From: Utricularia gibba
Lineage: Eukaryota > Streptophyta > Magnoliopsida > Lamiales > Lentibulariaceae
DNA length: 64,000 nt
NCBI GenBank assembly: GCA_002189035.1
Contig: NEEC01000007.1
Coordinates: 3,348,001-3,412,000, forward strand
Reading direction: 5' to 3'
Shown: in pieces, positions 1 to 11,048 of the stretch
Layout of the letters: each line of letters opens with the position of its first letter
Numbering within the stretch: position 1 is the stretch's first letter
The notes under the pieces: generated by a model
The model's input: the letters and a program-made list of their open reading frames with translations, nothing else
What the model was told of the DNA's origin: nothing
Database searches by the model: none
Position numbers and translations under genes: made by a program

Positions 1-700
1 CATTTCATAATTTACGTTGTCTCTCCCTTGTAATTGATAATCAGTTGATTTTGAATGACACTATTTAATAAGGACTGCTAATACCGATTGAATGCTCATC
101 TTAGTTCAATTTTATTGGAGTTCTTGAAAGTTTGCATTTAGGTATGTTGCGCTTTTAATCTTTGGTTTTCATATTGCAGTTATTGAAAGTTTGCATTCAG
201 GTTTCTTATCCCTTCCGTGTGTGTGGATCTCTGGAATCGGGAAGATATTTTTTAGGGGGTCAAATGCAATGAAAATGTGTTTTTGACTTCTTGATGAGTC
301 ATAGAGAAGTGAAAAAAGATGTTTTTTTTTTTATAATCACAACTAGTCTATGGTGCAAATACTATCATAGATTGGGTTTTGCATTGGTTTAAGATAAAAA
401 AAATGTAACATTTTTTTTTATAATATATTGCACATTGTGAGATTAGTAAAATGTGTGCTTTTTACTTGTAATTTTTTATGGATTAGTGTTATTTCTTCTC
501 CAGGATTATGTGCTCTTTGTATTATGCTATCACTAAGGGAGCCTTATGTTCTTTGTATGCATGTTTTATAAAGATTTTCCATATGACTTATGTTATGCTT
601 CGTGTTAGTCCCATCAAAATAATGGGTGTTGGTTGTCCTCTTCAATCTTATTGTTGATTTCTTAGTTGATGTATTTGTAGATATGAATACTTACATGAAG
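1..700. other. AT-rich stretch with no recognisable gene
   Basis: I see no protein-family signal here. It leads directly into the Mutator-like transposase remnant, so part of it may be the 5' terminal or untranslated portion of that element, but I could not recognise a terminal inverted repeat. Confidence 0.4.
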
Positions 701-3000
701 TATGAAAACAGCTTCAAATTAGACTACGGGAGTGAGGAGGAAGACTATAATCGACGACCAATTGCCCATCGAGAATGATGATTATGGACTATCTTTGCAA
801 GTTCTTGTATCCGAAGGGGTACAATTGGAAGCTCCTCGCAATGAAACAAGTGAAGACCCTTTGAACATTGTTAAAACGAAAAGCAGTAGTGTTCGAATAT
901 AAGAACTTGTGTAAGTATAATTTGTTCTGAATAAATTGTATTATTATTGTTTTTAGTATTTAAATTTTGTTTTATTTATAGGGAAGGATAATCTTTGAAT
1001 TGAAAGCCGAGGCTAAAGACACACTTGAAGGATATTGCATGCAGAAAAGAATCCAATTTTGGTTTGAGAAGAATGATAAGCGTCGTTTGATTGCTCGTTG
1101 TAGAGGTAGTGAAGGGGAAACATGTCTGTGGAAGGTGTATGTGAAGATAACACCGATGACAACTTGGGGTGATTATGAAGTCACTCCACATCACCATTGT
1201 AGGCCACATGTGAAAAAATCAGTGAATGTGCGTTGGCTTGGGAAGATGTACATGGATAGGTTCATCGATTATCCGTTGATGAAGGTTGCGGATCCACTTA
1301 CGAATATAAAATGTGATTGGCATGTGAAGGTGTCTACTCACAAGATGAGGAGAGCGAAAGAAAACGCAAGCAAGATGGCTGTGGGAAGTATGAATAATGA
1401 TTTCGAGCACCTATGAAGTTATTGTAAACAATATCGGGTATCGAATGAAGGTGCTTCTATGACAATATTGGAGGTAGACGATAGTGAAGATGGGAAAAGC
1501 AAAATATGCAAAGGAGTTTATTTTTGTATTAAGGTATGCATTTTTGAAATATTTTTTTATATATTTGTGGATTTATTTTCAATTTTGTAGTATTTTTTCT
1601 TACATATTTTTGGTTGATTTATTGTTGAACATTGTATGTTAGAAGTGTTTTTTATTTATTATGTAATGATAAGTTAGCATTTAATTATTGTTGATTTATT
1701 GGATTATGTGATAATATTTGATTCTTTTTTTTTTAGTATTTTCGTGATTATGTTAATTATAGACTTGTAAAGATGGATTATGTATATATAGCCATAATGT
1801 GATTGGAGTTGATAGCACACATACATTGAGTAAATTGAAAGGGAAAGTGCTAGTAGTGATGGCCTCGGATCCGAACAATGGAGTTTTTCCTCTTGCGTGA
1901 GGTGTTGTTGGTAGTGAAACTTTGATGACATGGACTTGGTTCATAAAATTGCTTGATGAAGACTATGATATTCCAGAGGAGACGCAAGAATCGTTTACCA
2001 TAGTTTCAGATAGAGCTCTTGCAACATTATCCATTTTCAGAGACTTACTTCCGAAAGTCAAGGTAATGCATTGAGCCATATATGTTAAAAATTGTAAACT
2101 AATGATGTTTATTTGACACTTCACTATCATATTTCAGCGAGGTTGACAGCCGTTTTGAAGGGCCATGTGTGGGCTACCAATCGAGGTACAATGTCTGGTC
2201 AGTTTAAGCGTGCTATGAATGTGCTTAAGGAATGCAATCCGAAAACATACGAGTATATGGACGGTATCCCACCATCCTAATGGTGTCTGAGCATTTTTTA
2301 ATCAAGGTAACAAGTGTACCATTTTGTCGAACAACAACTCAAAGTCCCTTAATTCAGCTCTCAACGATGCTAGGAAGCTAGACCTAATCGAGCTTTTGAA
2401 ACAGATTAACGACAAGGTTTTTGATTGGTTTGTTAAGCATCGTCGAGATGCATCAAGATGACATAGAGATTTATGTACAAGAATTGAGAATATTTGAAGC
2501 CAAGCATTGGAAGATGGAAAAAAGGGTCATATGGACGTTTGTGATCAAGATAATTACCGGTGGTTGGAAGGAACAAAAAAATGCACTTTTCAGTTGACCA
2601 AACATTTTTGTGATTGTAAAGCATGGACTCTAGATATACACGTATGACCTATCAAAGAATGTATGACGTTAATGTATTCAAGCTTCCGAGAGCTGAAGAA
2701 TGGCTTTGTATGACCGACTTACCACTACTTCCACCTGAGTGGAAGTGTAGGAAACCTAGCCAGCCATCTACTTCACAAAAACATAGATCCTCCAGGTTTT
2801 GTCTATCACACTCTTTTTTGTATGGATTGGTTTTGGATTTGTATTTAATTGAATGTAACTTGTAGGCTAGTATCATGTTCACATGTGGCAAGAAAGGCCA
2901 CAAGAAAAGAAGATTGCAAAGAGGGAGAATTAAATGAGGATAGGGCTCAATGAATGGAGGATGATGAAACATCCATGGCACCAGAGCCATGTATGGCCAA
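700..3000 (+). pseudogene. Mutator-like (MULE/MuDR) transposase remnant
   Basis: Degenerate transposase of the MuDR class. In order: an amino-terminal MuDR-type segment (about 1000-1416, QFWFEKNDKRRLIARC then a DYEVTPHHHC finger-like end), the DDE catalytic region (about 1786-2060, motif VIGVDSTHTLSKLKGK and, after a stop, ETLMTWTWFIKLL with FTIVSDRA), a helical region (about 2140-2280), a SWIM-type zinc motif (about 2565-2640, CDCKAW) and a zinc-knuckle remnant (about 2872-2920, CGKKGHKK). Stop codons and frameshifts separate every block and intron-like AT-rich gaps lie between them, so it cannot encode a working enzyme. Family order is as known for plant MULEs. No terminal inverted repeats or TSD were found by eye. 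Confidence 0.85.
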
Positions 3001-3439
3001 CATGGAAGTTGTTGATTATTGTAGTTTGATGGAAAAAAAAAAAAAGCAATGAGGAAGTTGGTGACACGTCACAACAAAGCTTTGTAGAAGTAAAGAAAGA
3101 AAATGCTAAACCACATCAAGAAATACCTCTAAAGATGGTCCCAACAAGTGTGGTGTACAACATGCTACATGATCAAACCAACAACAAAGGAGTCATCTTC
3201 AATAGTTGTGTGAATATACGGGTGGAAGTTAGGAGCAACTCGAATGCTTCTGAGTTTCAACTGATTCCAAGAAATAAATGAAGGTGTAAGGCTCCCCATC
3301 TACGGGTGTATAGTGAGTTGATGGACGATGTACTAGATGACATCATTGAATAAGTCGATAGATATGAATCTAACAGAGTATAAATTATGTTTTTTTTGGA
3401 ATTTTTATTCATGATTGATGTTTTTATCTATAGGAAAAT

Positions 3440-4370
3440 CGTGGCATTGCAGTCAACAGGTCATCTAACAAATGCTAATTCATCCACAACCTATGGATGT
3501 AGCATGCCGTGGAGAAAAAGTTTGACTTGGAAATAATTCAAAAGCGGTGTGTGAGACACAATCCATGCAACATTCGTTACATCTTCTTGTCAATTAACAT
3601 GAAGTAAGTTTTTCTATACATATATATTCCTCATTTACCATTAGAATATGTGACACTTTAAATTGTTTCTATGTCTCGCAATGATCATTACACCTTTGCC
3701 AACTCATATTATGCAATCTTGGAGAGAAAAACCAACGGTGAATTCTCGTCTTAGATTTGATGCATAGCATGTCAACTCATATAACAAGTAACATTCGGAA
3801 GTAAGTAGTGTGTTTTAATACCTTATGCTATATTGTGTTTTATTATTAATTTCTATTAATCTTTTTGTTATGCATGATCTATAGATTAGTGGACTCCATT
3901 TTTAAAGTGAACGGTTGGGATGGTGATTGTGTAAAAGAGCTTGAGTTGCCTATTTTTTTATCAGAGGTTAATATGGCTTTGCTAATATTATTTTTTTTCG
4001 TTATTTTAACGTTGATCAACATATAGATCTCTAAACAAAAGGATGCAACTGAGTGCAGGATTTATGTGTTATACTATGTGCATCTCTTCCTACAACAAGT
4101 TCCCAACTTTTACACTATCAAAACACACTCTTTGTTTGTAATTAATTATCAAAATTTGTTGGTTATTTTATTAGTAGGTACCAAGTACTATTATATTGCA
4201 TAGATGGTACGGGATTGGTTCGTTGAAGAAGATGTTCGTGAATTTGTGGGATGGATGGAGATTCCTCGTTGATCTAGGAGCATTCGAGTAAGCAAACCTT
4301 CCAAAAAAAATGTAGACATTGAACTTGTTTGTTGGTATGAACTTGTAGACTTTGTTATTTGTCCTTAACA
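3440..4370 (+). pseudogene. Probable Ulp1-like (C48) peptidase remnant attached to the MULE
   Basis: Downstream of the MULE zinc knuckle the same strand shows broken coding blocks: FDLEIIQKRCVRHNPCNIRY (about 3510-3590), HYTFANSYYAILERK (about 3685-3730), KDATECRIYVLYYVHLFLQQ (about 4038-4100) and WFVEEDVREFVGWMEI (about 4210-4260). The third block resembles the catalytic-cysteine strand of Ulp1/C48 peptidases (D-C-G-x-Y-V-L pattern) and the last resembles the acidic tail that follows it in plant Ulp1-like proteins. MULEs carrying a Ulp1-like domain are known in plants. The assignment rests on short motifs and could be wrong; a non-related MULE tail is the alternative. Confidence 0.45.
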
Positions 4371-4399
4371 ATATTTTTACATTATATTTTTTCTTTAAA

Positions 4400-5258
4400 T
4401 TTTTAAATAAATACTATACAAACAATCATAATATGCTTATGATTTCTGTATTTTTTGAAAATTAATTTATTTGAATATTTATTGCTATCATTCTAATTAC
4501 ATCTAATAAAAAAATAAATATAATTATGTAGAATGGCATAAAAAATACCACATAGCACTCATGCCCCTATAGAGGGTGACACACGGGTGTGGAGCATGGC
4601 ATATGGGCATGGATTATGGTAACCCAAGTCCGTGTGTCACGCCATGTGGAGTATCGCACACGGGCATGGGTTATGGATTATGACATATTTTTTTAAGGTA
4701 TTATTTGTTATATTTGAATTATTCAAATTTAAGAATTTAATTAAAAAAATAATGTAATAAAAGAATATACATTTTATAGAGTAAATAAAGATCGAATACA
4801 TTATTTTTTATTACAAAAAAAACATTCTATCCTTATGACTTTTAAGGATAAATTGTAGTTTTTTATTGTATTATTTTTTATTCATAAAATAATGCATTAA
4901 ATCCTTATTTTTTTAATTAAAGAGTGCATAATTTTATTTATTATGCTTTAATCATAAAATAATGCATCTAATCCTTATATGTACTAAGTAAAGAGTACAT
5001 TACTTTATTTATTAAAAAAAATAAAGATCGAATGATACACATGTGACATTACCATGTTCAGGTTTTTGCATTAGAATTTTAAAAAAAATTGGTATAATGT
5101 TCACATTTTTGCTCTCAAAATGATACACATGTATACCATTTTTGCTCTCAAAATTAAAATTATATTTAATATTAATGTAAACAAAAATAGATTTAAAATA
5201 ATATATTCATTCATCTTATATACAAATATTCTTATGAATAACATTTATTATTAGTATG
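4400..5258. other. AT-rich intergenic DNA with short duplicated phrases
   Basis: No gene seen. It contains a GC-richer patch (about 4550-4690) with a repeated phrase, an AT-rich part with a duplicated AAATAAAGATCGAAT (about 4783 and 5025), and TTTTTGCTCTCAAAAT twice (about 5105 and 5140). These look like decayed transposon DNA but no element could be delimited. Confidence 0.4.
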
Positions 5259-6403
5259 TGATAAATGAAAAATATGCAACATCATTAAATTGCAAATTTC
5301 TCCTATAAAATAAATTTATAATCTAATACACATTCAAAAATAATACAATTATAAGCAGGTACTTGTCATGTGATTATCAATGCATGTAATCAATGCCATA
5401 TTGATAGATTTGATCTTAACTAGGACAAAGTCAAATTTACAAAGAAATACAGTAAAGAAAAGCAACAAACGTTTGAACTCGGTGGTACCTAAGATGAAAT
5501 GGTGGTGTCTTGGGACTCCTAGGGCTTGCATGCTTATCACTAAAATAAACTCACATACACTACAAATCATACATCTAATAAGCAAAAGTCTAGATCTACC
5601 CAAACCCTTGTTTTCCCCTAATCTTTGGTTTACCTCTAATTAGGGTTGTCAAGATGAATATCATTACTTTCTCCTCCTGGATCTATCCTGGTTTGATAAG
5701 GAAGTGGTGTGATCTATGGTTAACAAAATCAAATGATTGATTAGCACATTACATTCCTTTGACCCCAAGGCACCCCTCTAAATGCTTAGCTACTCATAAT
5801 AAGCGAAAAAAATCATTTTTCATAACATATCCTAAACAACATTCTCATCTCAAAGTTAAACAACAGTAAATAGTGCATAACAGAAACAAAGAAGTTAAAT
5901 GGTTCACGCAGTAAGACTAAAACTATTCTAAGCTAAGAATAGTACTCTTCAAGAACATCAGAAATCTTCAAAATAGAGCTTGGATCATGGTTTCATCTTC
6001 TTCGTCATCCATGGTTCTGCTACTCCCTCCTTCCAGATCTCTCTTCCCAGAATTGTTTTTCATGTTCTTCAATGGGAAGATATTTTCTCTTTCCTCATTA
6101 TTTACAAAATCATTTTCTTCTCTTCCTTGGGATTTGATTGTACTTTCTTCATCTTTTTGTCTATATGCTGTGCAATTTCACTGTGCTCTTTTCGGCTCAT
6201 AGGGAATTGAGTTGGCCAAAAATTACTACATTGCTTCAGAAAATAATTAAAACTGAGGTTTTAGATTTAGTCACCACTAGGAATAAAACACATGACTGCA
6301 TTATTAGTTGCAAAAGTATAGAAATTCATTCTAGAACTTAGGTTTTGTGGCAAAATATTAGACATTTTTCTACTTCTAAACATTCAAAAAATATGTGTTA
6401 TCA
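5259..6403 (-). mobile_element. Gypsy-type solo LTR (family C, copy 1) with perfect TSD
   Basis: An 1145-bp LTR reading on the minus strand. On the plus strand it begins TGATAAATG and ends TGTGTTATCA, and both ends are bordered by the same five bases, GTATG (5254-5258 and 6404-6408). A diverged copy lies at 50833-51950 and a third starts at 63810, where the end corresponding to the left end here is followed by a gypsy-style primer-binding site and gag; this identifies the repeat as an LTR and sets its orientation. No internal retrotransposon sequence adjoins it, so it is a solo LTR left by recombination. Short open frames inside are not genes. Confidence 0.88.
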
Positions 6404-6409
6404 GTATGT

Positions 6410-7150
6410 TTTTTATATAAACAAATTTTGTAAATAAAGTTATTCAATGTTATAATATTTTTAATATTTAGTTATAAAATTTATTTCATTTGTTATCATT
6501 TGTGTAATATTATTTGTATCAAATAAGGCAAGATTGAAAACTCTAGCCGCACTTAAGCTTTTTTTAAAATATATAAATCATAGTGCGACTCGTAGTAGGT
6601 CGACCTGGTGGATATTCGGATTGATTGTTGTGCTCATGTGTACAAGTCACTTATCGACCAATATTTATTTCGAAAAAGATTCAATTTTTAAAAAATTTTG
6701 ATAAACTTTATAAGTTAATTATACCAATTTGATAAACGTAATGTGTTAATTATGTTAATTTATCACACTTTGTGGATTAAATATGTAGATTTAACAAACT
6801 TCAAGGGTCAACAATGTCAATTTATTAAACTGTAAAGGTCAAATATGTCAAATTATTGGGTTGAATATATCAATTAGACATTGTACATGGGACCAATAAT
6901 AAATTTATTGGGTCAAATGGACTTCGTTGTAAAGTTTTATAACTTTTTGTTGGATTAAATATGTCTCATTATAATATTTTATGAATTAAAAATGTCAAAA
7001 CTAAATTTTTGTGGGTAAAATATGTTATTTTGTAAATATTTTGGGTCATATATGCCGAACCAATACTGGTTCAAGTCAACTATGTTGAATTGGTTATTTT
7101 GCTATAGGTCAAAAATGCAAAAAATTCAAAATTTTAGGTTAAAAATACCA
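6410..7150. repeat. Degenerate short-period repeat (GGGTCAAATATGTCAA-like)
   Basis: From about 6720 to 7145 variants of a phrase like GGTCAAATATGTCAAxTT recur roughly every 30-60 bases (for example about 6801, 6836, 6954, 7012, 7044 and 7106). This is a diverged low-copy tandem array of a motif often met in plant intergenic repeats. No coding signal. It ends abruptly where the Copia pol fragment begins. Confidence 0.5.
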
Positions 7151-9261
7151 TCACTCGGAAAATAATTACTTCTTACTTTTTATTGATGACTTCTCCAATA
7201 AGGTTTGGAATTATCTTATAAAAAAAAGAGCTTTTTGAAATCTTTAAAAGGTTCCTTGTTAAGGTCTAGAGACAAAGCAGGTTACAACTCAAGACTATCA
7301 AATCTGACAGGGGTGGAGAATTCACTCCCTACAGGTTTTTGGAATTCTGTGAAATCTTAGGCATTCATAAGGCGTTAACAGCAGCTTACTCTCCCAAGTA
7401 TGTTGATAACTGAGAACATGCCTAAGTAATTTTGGGGTGAATCAGTGCACACTGTGCTTTTTCTTCTCAGCTGTTCTATTACCAGAAATGTTCCAAAGAT
7501 GACACCTCAAGAGGCATGAAGTGGCATCAAACCATTAGTCTCTCATTTAAGAATCTCTGGATGTATTGCTTATATGCATATTCCTGATGCAAAGAAAGCA
7601 AAAAAGTGGAAATGCTTGGGTATGACGATGCCTCTGCATGTTACAAACTCTTTGATCCAAAAGAGAAAAAAATTCATATCATGTCAAATGTAATATTTGA
7701 TGAGACAGCATGTTGGGACTGGTAGGACATTCTGATTCAGAAGCAAATTATTCTATGCCTAAAAATGTAGCTGACAATTCAACTCCTAATTGCCAGCAAT
7801 CTTACACATCAATTATTACTTGTGGAAACTCTACAAGTTCTCCAAATGCCACTGGACCGAGAGGGAAAAGGCCTATCTTTGATATGTATAACAGATTACG
7901 CTGAGATTTTGATGATGGAATTCATGCTGATTTTTCTTTCTTTCTTGATGAAACTCCTTTGAGTTTTCAAGAAGCAATTAAACATGTTGAATGGAATCGG
8001 GAGATGGATTTCATTGTGAAGGATAACACATGGGAACTCACTACAAAATGCTATTGGTGTAAAGTGGGTCTATAAAGTCAAGAAGAATGCTATTTGAGAT
8101 GTGAAACCCTTAAAAGACAGGCTTGTTGCAAAAGGAAAGAGTTGATTATGATGAAATTTTCTCACTGATTGCTCGTATGGAAACTATTAGATTGATCATC
8201 TCTATCGTTGGTCTTTTTGATTGGAAAGTATTTTAAATGGATGTTAAAACTGTCTTTCTTAATGACATATTGGATTAAGAATTGCATCTCGAGCAACTAC
8301 CTTGCTATACAGTTGAAGGATCAGAACATCTTGTGTTACGATTGAAGAAAGTCTTGTATGGTCTTAAGCAAACACCAAGGGCTTGGAACACTGGGATTGA
8401 TGGATATTTTGCAGTTGGGATTTGTACTCTGTACTCATGAGCATGCCTTATACACTCCAAAAAATATAGCAGGAGAAATTCTTAATTCTTTTTTTGTATG
8501 TTGATGATCTTATCATCACAAGGTCTGATTCTCGGGGTGCAGAAGAGTTCAAAGTAGCGACGCAAAAATGAATTCGAAATGACTGACCTTGACTTTCTAC
8601 TTGGGAGTGGAAGTAAAAGACTCCATCAGGTATCTTTATCTCACAAGAAAAATTCGAAAAAGAGGTTCTACATTAGTTTGGCATGTCTGGTTGCGATAGA
8701 GCTGATACTCTAAGGCAAAAAGGATTCTGTGTTACATCAAAGGGACTGTGAAATTTGGCTAATGGTATGGCAATTCCACATCTCCTTCTTTTGAACTAAT
8801 GGATTCTGAGATAGTGATTGAGTTGGTAGTAAGGATGACTCTAGAAGCACCACCGGGTTCACTTATTTTATGGGATTATTGTCTTTGCTTGGAGTTCTAA
8901 GAAGCAATCGGTTGTAACTCTTGCGGAGTATATTGCGGCGATATCATGCCTGTCATGGCCTGTGGTTGAGATATTTACTAGAAAATCTCAGTTATGTGTA
9001 AATCAGAACCTACCAAGGTTTTTATAGACAACAAACCAGCAATTGCTCTCAGAAAAAATCCAGCTATGCATGATCGCTACAAGCACATTCTGACAAGGTT
9101 TCAATTTATTGGAGATTGTTTTATGGAAAAAAAGTTCGAACTTCTCTGTTAAATGAAATGATCAAGTTGCTGATATGTTCACGAAGACTTTCAAGTCTGT
9201 ATGTTTCACAGAGCTGCTTCACTCACTTGGAATGAGAAGAGCTTTGAGTTTTAAGGGAGGA
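7150..9261 (+). pseudogene. 5'-truncated Ty1/Copia pol (integrase, reverse transcriptase, RNase H)
   Basis: Plus-strand Copia polyprotein remnant. It begins inside the integrase core (about 7160, FLLFIDDFSNKVW) and continues through the integrase C-terminal part (about 7500-7700, CIAYMHIPDAKKAKK and SNVIFDE), the reverse transcriptase (about 7970-8560, including LFVCxDDL-like VDDLIITR) and the RNase H/C-terminal part (about 8820-9230). Frameshifts and stops occur throughout. Gag, protease and the 5' LTR are missing; the left end joins an unrelated degenerate repeat. The right end runs into a purine tract and an LTR. Confidence 0.88.
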
Positions 9262-9547
9262 TGCTGAAATATAAACTCAAAGTAGATAAGGCTACTGGTT
9301 CATGAAGGCTCTTGGATGGACTCTTACAGGAAGTTACAAATGTTATCTGGAAATTAGTTTACGGTTTGGTTTTAGATAATATCTGGTAGTTACTAGTTGA
9401 TAGCATCAGGTAGTGATTATTTATCTATAAAAAAAAGTGTGATGTACTGGAACCATCGAGCATGAGTTTGAAAGAAATATTGTTCTTGGAACAAAAAGAC
9501 TTCTTTTCTGATTGCCATATCTTTTACTCTTATGCAACATTCCAACA
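9262..9547 (+). mobile_element. 3' LTR of the truncated Copia element
   Basis: Immediately after a polypurine tract (AAGGGAGGA, 9253-9261) the sequence begins TGCTGAAATATAAAC, a typical Copia LTR start. A TATA-like TATAAAAAAAAG lies near 9425. The right end is placed at CATTCCAACA because dynamin-like coding sequence starts directly after; an end seven bases earlier (GCAACA) fits too. Without the 5' LTR the exact boundary and TSD cannot be confirmed. Confidence 0.6.
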
Positions 9548-10560
9548 CCAAGTTGTACAAGATGAACCTTTCGTACTTGGTGAACATATGGTTTATACAT
9601 CAGAGGGTACAAGAGCTTTAGCTGGAACTACGTCGTGAAATTGAGGATAAGTTCCTGCAACGTATTACAACTACGCTTGTAGTACTAGGGACGCATTTTA
9701 AAATTCAGTTTTGTGAAAGCTAATACTTTTCAAGACAGCAGGTGGAAAGTGGTTGCTAGTTTTTAGGGTAATTTCCCAAATAGGATTAAACAGTTACTGC
9801 TGGATCGGTATCTTGATATGAGCAATGTGTATGCAATTTTTTTTATATAAAATGTTTTGTGATGGTATTATCTCTGTTAAAGAACCTTTCACATATGAAT
9901 AGATTGTGCTCGAAGCAGGTGGCTGGCTATCAATATTATGTCTCCTGAGAAAGGATCGAGGTCACTGATAAATGCTGTTTTAGAATTGGCTCAAGATCCT
10001 TGACGCCTTTTGCGTTGATGAGGTAAGCTTAATCTGATTAAGCTTGATGGGATAAGCAGAGTGGTTGTTGATACTGTTGCAGCTGCAGCAAATGCCACAC
10101 CAGGACTAGGAAAATACCCTCCCTTCAACATGGAGGTGAATCCATTTTTCCAGTAAACTAATGATATGCACATCGTTGATGCCCTCCCTATTCTGTTGTT
10201 CAAAATGTATAGGTTATAGCCATTAGCCATAGCCACAACTGCTTTAGAATGCTCCTCCGGTTGAAATGGTGCAAAGACGGTATATAGTGTGGTTCCTTTG
10301 GAGATGTGGTTTGTAACTCAGAGGGAGGGACGGGACGCCTTCTAGAAAGGCAGCTGATGCAGAGACAGCAGCTCATTTTACATAGGGTGAACATCTTGAG
10401 TTTTGTGTATTTCACAATATGTTTGAGGAGTAATGCACTGCATCTAGTTGTAGCCTGTAGGCTACCAGCCCGCAGATTGGAGGGAAGCTTAAAATCATTA
10501 AAACAAAGAAAATCAACAGCACCAAGACGTGTGAGAAGCATAAAACTGCAAGGTTAATAA
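9548..10560 (+). pseudogene. Intron-containing fragment of a dynamin-related protein 2 (DRP2) gene
   Basis: Broken plus-strand blocks match the middle of plant DRP2 (the large dynamin class with PH domain, acting in clathrin-vesicle scission): QVVQDEPFVLGEHMVYTSEG then LRREIEDKFLQ (9550-9660); WKVVASF and GNFPNRIKQLLLDRYLDMSN (about 9752-9830); IVLEAGGW, then MSPEKGSRSLINAVLELAQD after a frameshift (9903-9998); CVDE just before a GTAAGC donor (about 10010); [20 protein letters not shown] (about 10060-10120); KAADAET (about 10340); TSPQIGGKLKIIKT (about 10467-10510). The blocks are separated by what look like original introns, including AG acceptors before WKVV and IVLEA and a GTGAAT donor at about 10136. 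The GTPase domain is absent upstream and the PH/GED end is absent downstream. Frameshifts and stops make it a pseudogene. The retained introns argue against a retrocopy. Confidence 0.8.
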
Positions 10561-11040
10561 TGAAATGAATCAGTCACCTGCTGCTCTTGTAGCTTTTATC
10601 CTCTCAACAGCATTTAGGATTTAATGAATTGTGCCCAGAAAATAACAAGGAGAAGAAACCTTATCCAATTTTTGGCTATTCGATGCTGCTCAAGGAACTC
10701 CTTAACTATTCGATTGATTGATTGTAGGCTATTGGATGATTGTTAGAGGAGAGTTGGGGGTATTTACAAGATCGATCCTTTCTACCAAAATGCCACCCAC
10801 TACTTCCCAAATTTCTGTTCATCCCTCATTAAAAGTCTTCCCTCATCTAGCCTTGGGCCATACTGGGATATCTGGGAAGACTGTCGTCGTGATTCATGAA
10901 AGGCTTGCTTCCAAACCAACCCCCTTCAAATAAAATAACTCAATCCTCCCAACAAAAAACATAAACTCATGTTCCCAGCAGAAATCAATTTTAAGCACAA
11001 CACGAATAGAAGAAGAACAAAGGAGTAGCCGAAATCAGGA
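10561..11040. other. Gap between DRP2 pseudogene and eEF1B-gamma; probable 3' UTR
   Basis: No coding signal. The right part should hold the 3' untranslated region of the minus-strand eEF1B-gamma gene. The left part may be decayed DRP2 intron or intergenic DNA. Confidence 0.4.
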
Positions 11041-11048
11041 GGATCATC

